This document shows, piece after piece, positions 1 through 8,390 of a stretch of DNA of 50,269 nt. The notes beneath the pieces were generated by a model that was not told the DNA's origin, did no database searches, and saw only the letters and a list, made by a program, of their open reading frames with translations. A program made the translations under genes and the position numbers. Every line of letters begins with the position of its first letter. The stretch's first letter is position 1. The stretch is from Pusillimonas sp. Lineage in GTDB: Bacteria; Pseudomonadota; Gammaproteobacteria; Burkholderiales; Burkholderiaceae_B. The stretch is from positions 1 through 50,269 of the forward strand of contig NZ_JAJUFE010000014.1 in the NCBI RefSeq assembly GCF_029263785.1, read 5' to 3'.

Positions 1-282
1 GCTTTGGGTATCTGCAGTTGTGACGTTGTTCCACTTTGCTGGGCCTGGTTGAGGTTCGGGTTCGGGTTCGGGTTCAGGTCAGGCCGGGCCGGGCCGGGGG
101 GGCGCCGGGCAAGGCTAGGGCAGGGTAGGGGCACGGCACAGTACGGCAGAGCCAGAGGCAGACGCAGGTCAGACAGGTCAGGGCAGGTCAGGGCAGGTCA
201 GGGCAGGTCAGGGCTGGGCTGGGAGAGGAAGGGGCCGGCTGGCCACTGTTTCGAGTTGCAGTGGCCCCGGGGGTTACCGTGA
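1..282. repeat. G-rich low-complexity tract with short tandem repeats
   Basis: No credible gene is seen here. Three blocks of repetition stand out. A GGGTTC hexamer repeats at about 53-75. GGG tracts at 86-109 are spaced so that a G-quadruplex could form on the plus strand. The decamer GGGCAGGTCA occurs three times exactly at 181-210, with degenerate copies on both sides (171-180 and 211-220). The whole stretch is strongly G-over-C on the plus strand. It lies just 3' of hemL, so on the hemL transcript it would be C-rich. It may be a slippage-prone spacer; no function can be assigned. Confidence 0.7.
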
Positions 283-1560
283 TCAGAGCGTTTTGAAAAC
301 GGATTCGGCGGCGTCCAGGGTGGCCTGGATGACGGCGTCGTCGTGGGTGGAGGAGACGAAACCGGCTTCGAACGCTGAGGGAGCGAAGTAGATGCCTTGT
401 GAGAGCATGCCGTGAAAGAATTTCTTGAACTGCTCGATGTTGGAGGCGGATACTTCCTCGAAGGTGGTGGGGACGGTTTCGCGGAAGTAGATGCCGAACA
501 TGCCGCCGACGTGGTCTGCGCTGAAGGGGACATTGGCAGCTGCTGCGCGTTCGGACAGACCTTGCGCCAGTTTGGCAGTCTGGGCGGCGAGCTTGTCGTA
601 GAAGCCTTCTTCGGCCAGCAGCCGCAAGGTTGCCAGGCCGGCGGCGACGGCAACCGGGTTGCCGGAGAGTGTTCCTGCCTGGTACACCCCACCCAGGGGA
701 GCGATGTGATCCATGATGTCGGCACGGCCACCAAAGGCGCCTACGGGCATGCCGCCGCCGATGACCTTCGCCAGGGTGGTGATGTCGGGGGTGACGCCGG
801 TCAAGCCCTGAACGCCCTGAGGACCGGCGCGAAAGCCTGTCATTACCTCGTCAAATATCAGCAGGGCGCGATGTTTGGTGCAGAGTTCGCGCAGGCCTTC
901 CAGGAACCCCGGGACGGGTTTGACGAGGTTCATGTTTCCGGCAATGGGTTCGATGATGATGCAGGCGATCTGGTCGCCAAATTCGTTGAATGCGGCTTCA
1001 ACAGCGTCGAGGCGGTTGAAATCCAGGACCAGGGTGTGCTGGATGAATTCGCTGGGAACGCCGGCGGAAGTGGGGTTGCCGAAGGTAAGCATGCCGGAAC
1101 CGGCCTTGACGAGAAGGCTGTCGGCATGGCCGTGATAGCAGCCTTCGAATTTGATGATCTTGGGCCGGCCGGTAAAGCCCCGGGCCAGGCGGATGGCGGA
1201 CATGGTGGCTTCTGTGCCCGAGCTGACCAGCCGTACTTTTTCGATGGAAGGGATCCGTGCTGCCAGGGTCTCGGCGATTTCGATTTCGCCTTCGGTAGGC
1301 GCGCCGAATGAGAGCCCGCCAACGGCGGCCTCTTGAACGACACGAACGATTTCGGGGTGGGCGTGACCAAGAATGGCGGGGCCCCACGAGCCGACGTAGT
1401 CGATGTATCGGGTATCGTCGGCGTCCCAGACGTAGGGGCCTTGTGCGCGTTTGATGAAGCGCGGCGTTCCCCCAACGGAACGGAAGGCGCGCACGGGGGA
1501 GTTGACGCCGCCAGGGATGGTTTGGCTGGCGCGTTCGAATAAGGAGGCGTTACGGGACAT
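283..1560 (-). CDS. hemL: glutamate-1-semialdehyde 2,1-aminomutase
   Basis: PLP enzyme that converts glutamate-1-semialdehyde to 5-aminolevulinate in the C5 route to heme; cytosolic. The product is 425 aa, matching the family length of about 426. The PLP lysine is in TLAKVIGGG at residue 265, as in the E. coli enzyme. The aminotransferase class III landmarks [20 protein letters not shown] and [12 protein letters not shown] are all present. A longer reading frame opens at 1671, but the family N-terminus begins at the ATG at 1560 (MSRNASLF), so that start is chosen. The 165-bp gap to thiE upstream could hold its own promoter, although no clear -35/-10 pair or strong ribosome site was found. Identity is very secure. 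Confidence 0.97.
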   Translation of the reverse strand: MSRNASLFERASQTIPGGVNSPVRAFRSVGGTPRFIKRAQGPYVWDADDTRYIDYVGSWGPAILGHAHPEIVRVVQEAAVGGLSFGAPTEGEIEIAETLAARIPSIEKVRLVSSGTEATMSAIRLARGFTGRPKIIKFEGCYHGHADSLLVKAGSGMLTFGNPTSAGVPSEFIQHTLVLDFNRLDAVEAAFNEFGDQIACIIIEPIAGNMNLVKPVPGFLEGLRELCTKHRALLIFDEVMTGFRAGPQGVQGLTGVTPDITTLAKVIGGGMPVGAFGGRADIMDHIAPLGGVYQAGTLSGNPVAVAAGLATLRLLAEEGFYDKLAAQTAKLAQGLSERAAAANVPFSADHVGGMFGIYFRETVPTTFEEVSASNIEQFKKFFHGMLSQGIYFAPSAFEAGFVSSTHDDAVIQATLDAAESVFKTL

Positions 1561-1725
1561 GTTGAGAATCCGAAATAATAGAGTGCGTTCGCCGTAGTGT
1601 CTGGAACCTGGCGAATATGTCTGACTAGCTTGAGCCCATAAGCATACCAAGCGTGCCGGGTTGTTGGGCATGGTTGGTGGCCGGGAACTGACGCGCTCCG
1701 GCGGGCAGGTGTCCGGGCTTGTGGT

Positions 1726-2400
1726 TCAGGTTTGGTACTGGGTGAAAAGGTCGGTGCAGCGCTGCGCTGTTTCCTGGATGTCCGCGACGTCAAAAAGGCC
1801 GCTAATCATCGCAAGGCTGTCGGTACCGGCCTGGACGAGTGGGGCGGCGTTGTCGGCGGTGATGCCGCCGATGGCGACGACGGCAACCCGGGTCGCTTGC
1901 TCGGGCTCATGCAGGGCGATCAGGCGGCGGCCTTCCTGGATGTGTTCGACGGTGGCTCGCACGGCGTGGGGTTTGACTGATGATGGGTAGACGGCCCCAA
2001 AGGCTACATAATCGACGTCGTGCTTCAGCGCCTGGGCAGCCAGTTCGGGCTGGTTGTAGCACGAGGTGCCCAGAATGCGACCTGGCCCCAGTGCTTGGCG
2101 CGCCATATCCAGTGGGCCATCGTCACGACCCAGATGGACGCCGTCGGCATCCAGCCTTAGGGCCGCTTCAATGCTGTCGTTGACGATGAATAGTACGCCC
2201 AGCTTGCGGCAGAGTTCGCGCAGGGCTGCGGCTTGTGCCCAGCGCTGTTTTTCGTCGCCGGTCTTGCGTCGCCACTGAAGCACTTTCATGCCACCTTCGG
2301 CCGCTTTTTCAACCGCATGAAGCAGTCGATCGGTATCAGTCCATTCGGGGGTGATGCCGTAGACGCCGCGCGGAAAGCGGGTGGGTCGTGTGTCAATCAT
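1726..2400 (-). CDS. thiE: thiamine-phosphate synthase
   Basis: Joins the HMP-pyrophosphate and thiazole-phosphate moieties to make thiamine monophosphate. TIM-barrel family landmarks run in order: GVYGITPEW near the N-terminus, VLQWRRK, FIVNDSIEAALRLDADGVHLG, a GTSCYNQ segment, YVAFGAVYPSSVKP and AIGGITADNAAPL. The chosen start at 2400 gives 224 aa and overlaps the end of thiD by 8 bp, which implies translational coupling. An ATG at 2427 would add nine residues and is possible. It forms a thiD-thiE pair on the minus strand; no TPP riboswitch was recognised ahead of the pair. Confidence 0.94.
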   Translation of the reverse strand: MIDTRPTRFPRGVYGITPEWTDTDRLLHAVEKAAEGGMKVLQWRRKTGDEKQRWAQAAALRELCRKLGVLFIVNDSIEAALRLDADGVHLGRDDGPLDMARQALGPGRILGTSCYNQPELAAQALKHDVDYVAFGAVYPSSVKPHAVRATVEHIQEGRRLIALHEPEQATRVAVVAIGGITADNAAPLVQAGTDSLAMISGLFDVADIQETAQRCTDLFTQYQT

Positions 2401-3310
2401 GCGTAGGCTCGGGAAGGGACCGGTCAATAATCCTATAGCCCATTCCGGGCTGGAAGGTGGCCGTGGTAAGTGGGGTTGCTTTCTTGAGGGCAGTTTCTAC
2501 TGCAGCCGGCATGATAAGACCTCGCGCCAGTTCGAGCGCGGCGGCACATGAAAGTGGGCCATCGATGTCGTTAAGGCGGGAGGTGGGAGGCTGCCACAGC
2601 CAGTTGAACATGGTTTGTTCGGGGCCATGCAGGATATGTGCATATTGGCCTGGCCGGATTTGCGCTCCGGTGGTCAGCACCCATTGAGCACCGTACTGCA
2701 ACAGGATGGTGGCCGGCGAGTTGCCTTCCGACGGTGGCAGGATGCCGTCTGATTGCCAGTGGGTCAGCAACTGGTGCTCGACGACGATCAGGTCGGCTTG
2801 TGGCAAGAGAAGCTCGAATATCGCTGCCAATACATTTTCCGGGTCGGTGTCTTCAAAGCTGTCCGAGCCCAGTGGCGCTCCCAACTGCAGCACGAGTGGT
2901 AATTGGTTATAGTCGGCGACGATTTGTGCCAGAACCCGCACGGCGTCGGTGGTGTAGAGGGGGCCGGCCTTGATGGCCTTGACGTTCATGTCTTCGAGCA
3001 GGCAACGGGCCTGATCGTCGATGAATTCAGGGGCCATGATGCATACGTCTTCGATGCTGGCGGTGTCCTGAACATGCACTGCAGTGACCACGCTTAATGC
3101 ATGGCCCCCCAAGCGGGCGCAGGTTACGGCGTCCGCGGGCAGATTGCCCGAGCCGCTTGGATCGAACGGGCCAAAAAAGAGAACCAGGGGGGGAGCAGGG
3201 TGTTGCACGGATTCAAAAAGAGGGGTCAAGGGGGAAATTGAGAAGATTATTCGCAAACCTTGGCATGAATCAAGAAGCAAGGCCATTGCGTTTAGTAATA
3301 TTGTCCCCAT
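2393..3310 (-). CDS. thiD: ThiD-like hydroxymethylpyrimidine (phosphate) kinase, atypical active site
   Basis: Ribokinase-fold protein of the ThiD family, which phosphorylates HMP and HMP-P for thiamine synthesis. The N-terminal substrate loop aligns with the family (FGPFDPSGSGNLPAD, where typical ThiD has GSDSSGGAGIQAD), as does the LGGHALSVVTAV strand-helix. The C-terminal anion-hole motif is unusual: where ThiD has HGTGCTLS, this protein has NDIDGPLS, so the GTG and the active-site cysteine are missing. The ATG at 3310 gives 305 aa with about 40 extra N-terminal residues. In-frame TTG and GTG codons nearer the conserved start (around 3205-3235) are realistic alternatives. It is coupled to thiE by overlap. 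The family call is firm, but catalytic competence is uncertain. Confidence 0.8.
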   Translation of the reverse strand: MGTILLNAMALLLDSCQGLRIIFSISPLTPLFESVQHPAPPLVLFFGPFDPSGSGNLPADAVTCARLGGHALSVVTAVHVQDTASIEDVCIMAPEFIDDQARCLLEDMNVKAIKAGPLYTTDAVRVLAQIVADYNQLPLVLQLGAPLGSDSFEDTDPENVLAAIFELLLPQADLIVVEHQLLTHWQSDGILPPSEGNSPATILLQYGAQWVLTTGAQIRPGQYAHILHGPEQTMFNWLWQPPTSRLNDIDGPLSCAAALELARGLIMPAAVETALKKATPLTTATFQPGMGYRIIDRSLPEPTHD

Positions 3311-3337
3311 TCTAATAGAAGCACCACGACTGCGTTG

Positions 3338-3356
3338 ACCAAATGGATCATTTGGT
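3338..3356. promoter_or_regulatory. inverted repeat between divergent thiD and rubredoxin genes
   Basis: ACCAAATG and CATTTGGT form a perfect 8-bp inverted repeat around a 3-bp centre. It lies 30 bp upstream of the rubredoxin start and 28 bp from the annotated thiD start. A TTGACC hexamer at 3335-3340 overlaps the left arm and could be a -35 element, but no good -10 follows at normal spacing. An operator for a dimeric regulator is the simplest reading; the regulator is unknown. Confidence 0.4.
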
Positions 3357-3385
3357 GCTTCATCATTTTTCTGAGAGTAACGGAT

Positions 3386-3550
3386 ATGCGTACCTGGATG
3401 TGCTTGATTTGTGGCTGGATTTACGATGAAGAGGCGGGTGTGCCCGAAGAGGGCATTGCGCCGGGCACTCGTTGGGAAGATGTGCCTCCCAACTGGGTTT
3501 GCCCGGAATGTGGTGCGCGTAAGGAAGACTTCGAGCTTGTAGAGGTGTAA
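3386..3550 (+). CDS. rubredoxin
   Basis: Small iron protein for one-electron transfer in the cytosol. The product is 54 aa, the classic rubredoxin size. The four iron-ligating cysteines are in two CxxC pairs at C6/C9 (CLIC) and C39/C42 (CPEC). The conserved YDEEAG, PGTRWEDVP and NWVCPECG segments are intact. A frame open from 3335 would add 17 hydrophobic residues; the ATG at 3386 matches the family N-terminus and is preferred. In betaproteobacteria such single rubredoxins often serve alkane hydroxylase or oxidative-stress pathways, but no partner reductase lies nearby. It is followed 40 bp later by yqgE. Confidence 0.95.
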   Translation: MRTWMCLICGWIYDEEAGVPEEGIAPGTRWEDVPPNWVCPECGARKEDFELVEV

Positions 3551-3590
3551 GCTTGATTAAACGGCGGTTGCCGCAGACAGGAGGGATATC

Positions 3591-4181
3591 ATGATAACCA
3601 GCAAAGATTCAGGTTCGATTCCCAGTGTCGACCTCTCCGGACAGTTCCTGCTTGCCATGCCCGGCATGGTGGGTGGTCATTTGGCCAACACGGTTATTTT
3701 CGTGTGCGAGCACACCAGTCAGGGTGCCCTGGGCCTGGTGGTAAACCGCCCCACGGACCTTACCGTTGGCAATTTGCTGCAGCGAATTGATCTCGATCTT
3801 TCCCTCGAGATCGGGCCTGTGCAGGATACGCCGGTATTTTTCGGCGGCCCGGTACAAACCGACCGTGGCTTCGTGTTGCACACGCCAATCGGCGCATACA
3901 GTTCAAGTATCAAGCTCGGCGATCTGGCATTGACAACGTCTCGCGATGTATTGCAAGAGGTGGCCGAAGGCCGTGGGCCCGAGTTCATGCTCATCACTTT
4001 GGGCTACGCGGGCTGGGGTGCCGGCCAGCTCGAAAGTGAACTGGCGCAAAATGCCTGGCTCAACGTCGAAGCGCCCAAAGACATTCTCTTTGGTGTGCCG
4101 CCCGAAGATCGGTACGAAGCCGCCTTGGGCGCCCTGGGCATCACCTTGTCCATGCTGACGGGCGACGCGGGCCATGCCTGA
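3591..4181 (+). CDS. yqgE: YqgE/AlgH family protein (DUF179)
   Basis: 196-aa member of the UPF0301/AlgH family, whose biochemical role is not established. Family landmarks are the N-terminal LSGQFLLAMPGM, the FVCEHTSQGALGLVVNRP segment, FFGGPVQTDRGFVLH and the LGYAGWGAGQLESEL block. The start has a strong Shine-Dalgarno (AGGAGG, about 6 bp before the ATG). Its end overlaps ruvX by 8 bp, a pairing widely conserved in proteobacteria that implies co-translation. Confidence 0.95.
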   Translation: MITSKDSGSIPSVDLSGQFLLAMPGMVGGHLANTVIFVCEHTSQGALGLVVNRPTDLTVGNLLQRIDLDLSLEIGPVQDTPVFFGGPVQTDRGFVLHTPIGAYSSSIKLGDLALTTSRDVLQEVAEGRGPEFMLITLGYAGWGAGQLESELAQNAWLNVEAPKDILFGVPPEDRYEAALGALGITLSMLTGDAGHA

Positions 4182-4572
4182 GGAAACTGTGCTGGCCTTC
4201 GATTATGGTTTGAAGAAAATCGGGGTCGCACTGGGAAATACGCTTACCCGGCATGCCCGCCCTTTGCGCATACTTACGCCCAGTACTCGAAAACAGCGCT
4301 TCGAAGCCATCGCACAGTTGCTTGATGAATGGCAGCCGGACCGAGTGGTGGTGGGCCTGCCGCTGATGGCCGATGGCGGCGAGCAATATCATTCCCTCAG
4401 GTGCCGCCGCTTTGCGAATCAGCTGCACGGGCGCTTTGGTATTGCCACCGAGCTCGTCGACGAGCGCGGCTCCAGCGTCGAAGCGCAGCGCGTGCTGGGC
4501 AACCACGATGACGATGATGCGATGGCCGCCGCCATTATCCTGCAACGGTATTTCGACACGCTGCCTGGCTGA
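4174..4572 (+). CDS. ruvX: Holliday junction resolvase-like protein RuvX/YqgF
   Basis: RNase H-fold nuclease-family protein of 132 aa, linked in the family to 16S rRNA 5'-end maturation. The acidic residues expected at the active site are visible: Asp in LAFDYGLKKIGVALG, Glu in the LVDERGSS segment, and a D-rich stretch before the C-terminal AAAIILQRYF helix. VVGLPLMADGGEQ is the conserved central loop (GLP.. motif). It starts inside the end of yqgE (8-bp overlap), so it is translationally coupled. About 140 bp of apparently non-coding DNA separates it from the acyltransferase; no pyrR follows. Confidence 0.94.
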   Translation: MPEETVLAFDYGLKKIGVALGNTLTRHARPLRILTPSTRKQRFEAIAQLLDEWQPDRVVVGLPLMADGGEQYHSLRCRRFANQLHGRFGIATELVDERGSSVEAQRVLGNHDDDDAMAAAIILQRYFDTLPG

Positions 4573-4714
4573 ACCTGTTTCTGCAACCACGCATGCTAGG
4601 TTGGAGAGGCTTCGGGCCGAGGGTTATCGACAAAAGGCAACATGAGCGAAAGGTAATATCATTACGCCCTGTGAAACCGAACCATGCCTTCCGCGTCGTA
4701 ACAGAGAGTCCAAT

Positions 4715-5509
4715 TTGAGTTTCTTACGTGTCTTGCTCAGGCTGCCCTTCATTCTGGTGTGGCTTGTCTCCAGCCTTCTTTCGGTTGCTACCATCTACCC
4801 AATTGTCACTCCCGCCCTTCGCGGACGCATGAACCGCGCCTGGTCCCGGACACTCGTATGGTTATGCGGGGTGAAGGTTACTGTGGTGGGTCGGCCGCCC
4901 ATGCAGGGCTCGGGTCTGTGGGTGTCGAACCATGTTTCATGGATTGATATCTTCATTCTCGCGGGGGTTCGCAGCGTTTTCTTTGTCGCAAAGAGCGAGA
5001 TTCGTCGCTGGCCGGTGATAGGCTGGCTGGTCGCCAAGGTTGGAACCGTTTTTTTGCACCGGGGGCAACGGCATGCCGTGCGAGAAGTCAGCGAAGAAAT
5101 TCAGCGCCGCTTCGCGCGTGGTGAAGTGATTGGATTGTTTGCAGAGGGCACTACTTCGACGGGTTTCGATGTGCTGCCGTTTCATGCAAGTCTGTTTGAT
5201 CCGGCAATTCGAGCCCAGGTGGCGATTCAGCCAGTGGCCCTTCGATTCATGTATCGCGGACTGCGCAGCGATTTCGCGGCTTTTGTGGGTGAAGAAACAC
5301 TGGTCGCGAATTTGTGGACCTTGCTGCGCGCCAGCGGTGTACAGGTCGAGGTTGTGTTTCTGCCCGTAATCACCCCTGAGCAAAGTCAGGAATGGGGTCG
5401 CAACAGGGTCGCACGGCATGCCGAAGAGATGATCCGCGAGGCGGTGCGTGTGTCAGACCGCACCGATCATGTGTGCGAATCGCAGACCCCTATGAGCCGT
5501 TCTGCCTGA
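4715..5509 (+). CDS. plsC: 1-acyl-sn-glycerol-3-phosphate acyltransferase (PlsC family)
   Basis: Membrane-associated acyltransferase, probably transferring acyl groups to lysophosphatidate or a related lysolipid. The 264-aa product has a hydrophobic N-terminal segment (residues about 8-30), the catalytic HX4D box at H73-D78 (NHVSWID), and the downstream EGTTS motif that contacts the phosphate. The start is a TTG at 4715 preceded by an AGAGAG-type ribosome site; no in-frame ATG fits the family N-terminus. It ends only 3 bp from the convergent apaH stop. PlsC-family paralogs acting on ornithine lipids share these motifs, so the exact substrate is inferred. Confidence 0.88.
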   Translation: MSFLRVLLRLPFILVWLVSSLLSVATIYPIVTPALRGRMNRAWSRTLVWLCGVKVTVVGRPPMQGSGLWVSNHVSWIDIFILAGVRSVFFVAKSEIRRWPVIGWLVAKVGTVFLHRGQRHAVREVSEEIQRRFARGEVIGLFAEGTTSTGFDVLPFHASLFDPAIRAQVAIQPVALRFMYRGLRSDFAAFVGEETLVANLWTLLRASGVQVEVVFLPVITPEQSQEWGRNRVARHAEEMIREAVRVSDRTDHVCESQTPMSRSA

Positions 5510-5512
5510 AGG

Positions 5513-6367
5513 TCAGCGCAAAGTCTGGGGGTCCGGGTTGTTGTCTGCGCAATCAATCTGAACAACCTGACGATCGTTCAGTCGGACAGCAGTAAGTTTG
5601 CGACCCCATACGCATCCGGTATCTACGCAGATGACATCCGGACGCAGCAACAAGCCCAAGGTTGACCAATGACCAAACACGATGGTGGCTTCATCTCGGG
5701 TGCGTCTGCCCGGGGCGTCGTACCAGGGCAAAAGCCCTGACTGTTTCCAGTCCGCTTCTGTGGGTGCCAGTTTGTGATTAAAGTCCATGCGCCCCGTAAC
5801 GTCGCACATGCGCAGCCGCGTCAAGGCGTTAATGACGATCCGCTGGCGTTCCTCGTCGCCCAGGTTGGGATGCCACTGTGCCGGCTCGTTGCCGTACATG
5901 TGCTTGAGCCGGTCCGGCCAGTCGGGTGCCCGCAGCGCTTGTTCAACCTCATGCGCCAGCTTCAAGGTGTCGCTGACGCTCCATTGGGGAAGGACCCCGG
6001 CATGCACCATCAGATGCTGGTGCGCATAATGGGCCAAGGGACGATGGCGCAACCAGTCCACCAGGGCGTCAGCATCCGGCGCGGCAAGGATGTCGTCGTA
6101 CGTGTCGGACTTGCCGGGCTTGCGCAGGCCGGCCACGATGCCAAGCAGGTGAAGATCGTGGTTGCCAAGCACACAGACAGCATCGTCGCCGAGGGCCATG
6201 ACCTTTCGCAGGGTATTCAGGGAGTCAGGGCCACGGTTGATGAGATCACCGGCAAACCAGAAACACGGCCTGTTTGAGGCCTGGATGTCAGGGTGGTCAA
6301 GCAGGGCGTTCAACGAACTGCAGCAGCCCTGAAGGTCGCCGACTACCCAGATGTCCCGATCCATCAT
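5513..6367 (-). CDS. apaH: bis(5'-nucleosyl)-tetraphosphatase, symmetrical
   Basis: Metallophosphatase that cleaves Ap4A into two ADP. The three metal-binding blocks are in order: GDLQGC (residues 10-15), [10 protein letters not shown] and GNHDLHLLG. The product is 284 aa, close to E. coli ApaH (280). The ATG at 6367 overlaps the lptG stop as ATGA, so the pair is translationally coupled; another ATG follows immediately at 6364 and would remove one residue. The 3' end nearly abuts the convergent plsC gene. Confidence 0.95.
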   Translation of the reverse strand: MMDRDIWVVGDLQGCCSSLNALLDHPDIQASNRPCFWFAGDLINRGPDSLNTLRKVMALGDDAVCVLGNHDLHLLGIVAGLRKPGKSDTYDDILAAPDADALVDWLRHRPLAHYAHQHLMVHAGVLPQWSVSDTLKLAHEVEQALRAPDWPDRLKHMYGNEPAQWHPNLGDEERQRIVINALTRLRMCDVTGRMDFNHKLAPTEADWKQSGLLPWYDAPGRRTRDEATIVFGHWSTLGLLLRPDVICVDTGCVWGRKLTAVRLNDRQVVQIDCADNNPDPQTLR

Positions 6368-7542
6368 GCGGCCGCCTTGCTCCACGGCCAGCGGCTGATG
6401 AACAGGCGCCGCATATTATGCTGGTTCTCCATGAGAACCAGGCTTCCGAAAGCCAGGAATAGTGCGGCCAGGTTGGGCACCAGGGCAGTGACCCAAGGCT
6501 GCCAGCGACCAAGCATCCCTACGTTAAGGGCAAGCTGGTTGATCATGAAGAAGCCGACTCCCAGCAAAATGCCGATGAACACCTTGCCTCCGACACCACC
6601 ACGTCGTGTCTGCATGAAGGCCACCGGCGCCGCTATGGTCATCATCACGAGCAGGGTAAACGGGTAGGCGATCTTGCGCCATAGGGCCACGATCTGCCTT
6701 TCGGTCTGCAAATGATTGCTCTTGAGGTAATCGATGTAATCCAGCAGCACCGAAATGGACATGCGCTCGGGAGTCAGGATGCGCGCGATCAGGCGCTCGG
6801 AGGTGAGCGTGGTAGTCAGTTCCCGGGACTCAACCTGCTCGGTGCGAGTCAGTGGGGTGGCTGGGGCCTGGGCATTGGCCAGGGCCATGAGCGCGTTGTC
6901 GTCGATAAGTGTTTCGCTGACATCGGCAAGCACGAGCGTGCCCTCGTCGAAGTAGCCGTCGTTTGCCCGGGAAAGTCGCGCCAGTTCTTGATTCGGGCGA
7001 AATTCATATACGGTCACGCCGCTGACGCCGCCATTGGCCTTCAGCTCTGAAATGTTGATGATGCGGTCGCCTCCCAAACTGCCTTCTTCCTTGAACCAGT
7101 AGCCGCTGTTGAGGCGTCCGCCTCCGGCGCGTCCCAGCAATGTGAGATTGGCTTCACTGTGCCTGATTTCAACCGCGGGAGTAACCACCTCGGACAGTAC
7201 AAACGCACCTATCATCCAGGGCACGGTAATGACCCACAGCATGGCAAGCAGTTTGATGCCGCTGACGCCGGACACTCGCAAGATGACAAGCTCATTGCGC
7301 TGGGCCAGGCTTGCCAGGGCCAGGATTGCCCCGATCAGCAGTCCGATGGGCAACAGCTCGTAGAGGCGAGCCGGCAATTGCAGGGCCTGCAGATAGAACA
7401 GGTTGAGCAAGGTGAACTTCGAGCCCACGTTGTCCAGTTCTTCGATCAGGGCGAAAAATGTAAACAGACCTACCAGAGCCAGCAAGACGACGGCGCAGGA
7501 GCGATAGATTTCGCGGGCAAGATATCGACGGGCGGTACGCAT
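6364..7542 (-). CDS. lptG: LPS export ABC transporter permease LptG
   Basis: Inner-membrane permease of the Lpt machine that extracts LPS and feeds it to the LptA bridge. The 392 aa show the YjgP/YjgQ arrangement: membrane segments near residues 12-32, 55-80 and 100-120, a periplasmic jellyroll domain at roughly 130-290, then three more segments at about 300-375. The cytoplasmic coupling segment [19 protein letters not shown] after the second segment is well conserved. The usual partner lptF is not adjacent: mtgA lies upstream on the same strand, 124 bp away. It is coupled to apaH by an ATGA overlap. Confidence 0.93.
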   Translation of the reverse strand: MRTARRYLAREIYRSCAVVLLALVGLFTFFALIEELDNVGSKFTLLNLFYLQALQLPARLYELLPIGLLIGAILALASLAQRNELVILRVSGVSGIKLLAMLWVITVPWMIGAFVLSEVVTPAVEIRHSEANLTLLGRAGGGRLNSGYWFKEEGSLGGDRIINISELKANGGVSGVTVYEFRPNQELARLSRANDGYFDEGTLVLADVSETLIDDNALMALANAQAPATPLTRTEQVESRELTTTLTSERLIARILTPERMSISVLLDYIDYLKSNHLQTERQIVALWRKIAYPFTLLVMMTIAAPVAFMQTRRGGVGGKVFIGILLGVGFFMINQLALNVGMLGRWQPWVTALVPNLAALFLAFGSLVLMENQHNMRRLFISRWPWSKAAA

Positions 7543-7666
7543 GGATGGCAGTGGAAGGGATAAACCAGAAACGGCTAAACCGAAAGCTTAACAAATGAAA
7601 TCGATGGCTCGGCGGTTTTGTTCAAAGTGCTTTGCAATGGCTGGTATCAAGACGTCCGGCACCAGA

Positions 7667-8386
7667 TCAGGGAATCTGAACCAGCCTCATGCGAGCTTGT
7701 ATGGTTGAAGTACGGGAACGCAGGTAAGAAGTGACTCCGCGCTTGTCGTAATAAGCAGGATTGGGCAGCATGGCGGCAAGTCGGGCGGACTGCGAGGGAC
7801 CCAGTTGTGCCGCTGTGGTGCGATAGTAGTGCGCAGCAGCCGCTTCGGCGCCAAAAACGTTCACCCCCCATTGTGCCAGGTTCAGGTAAAGCTCAAGAAT
7901 ACGCTCTTTGCTCATCACGGATTCAATCATGTAGGCCAGCACCAGCTCCTGGCCCTTGCGCCAGTACGAACGGGATCCCGATAAAAACAGGTTCTTGGCC
8001 AGCTGCTGGGTAATGGTGGAACCGCCACGCATCCGGTTGCTGCCTTCGTCCGCCTGCCGCCGGTTGTACTGCCATGCCTTCTTGATGGCTTCCCATTCCA
8101 CACCGGTGTGCGTAAAGAAATTGGCATCTTCCGAGGCAACGACCGCCCGCTTGAGATTGTTGCTGATGCGCTCATAGGGAACCCATTCATAGTGGATGAT
8201 CGCGTCGGGATTTTCGCGGCGCAGCTCTGCGCGGGTTGCTTTCATGAAGGCGCTGCTGCTGGGATCATGAAAGCACAGCCATATCACCATGACGAATAGG
8301 CCGAATTGATACAGAAGAAAGGCGAACACGGCCAGCAGCAAGGCGCTCAATACGACCTTGGTTTTGGAAATTCGCCTTTGCGTCAT
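7667..8386 (-). CDS. mtgA: monofunctional biosynthetic peptidoglycan transglycosylase
   Basis: GT51 enzyme that polymerises lipid II into glycan strands, anchored in the inner membrane. The 239-aa protein has one N-terminal membrane segment (about residues 11-35) and then the GT51 motifs: EDANFFTHTG with the catalytic Glu, RGGSTITQQLAKNLFL, and the KERILELYLNLAQWG block. There is no transpeptidase domain, so it is MtgA rather than a bifunctional PBP. Its start is 4 bp from the aroE stop, making it the last gene of the rnb-tonB-aroE-mtgA run. Confidence 0.95.
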   Translation of the reverse strand: MTQRRISKTKVVLSALLLAVFAFLLYQFGLFVMVIWLCFHDPSSSAFMKATRAELRRENPDAIIHYEWVPYERISNNLKRAVVASEDANFFTHTGVEWEAIKKAWQYNRRQADEGSNRMRGGSTITQQLAKNLFLSGSRSYWRKGQELVLAYMIESVMSKERILELYLNLAQWGVNVFGAEAAAAHYYRTTAAQLGPSQSARLAAMLPNPAYYDKRGVTSYLRSRTSTIQARMRLVQIP

Positions 8387-8390
8387 CGAT

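Noticed and set aside
412-1311. 299-codon plus-strand frame opposite hemL
   Set aside because: Antisense shadow; hemL is complete with its PLP lysine in the other frame.
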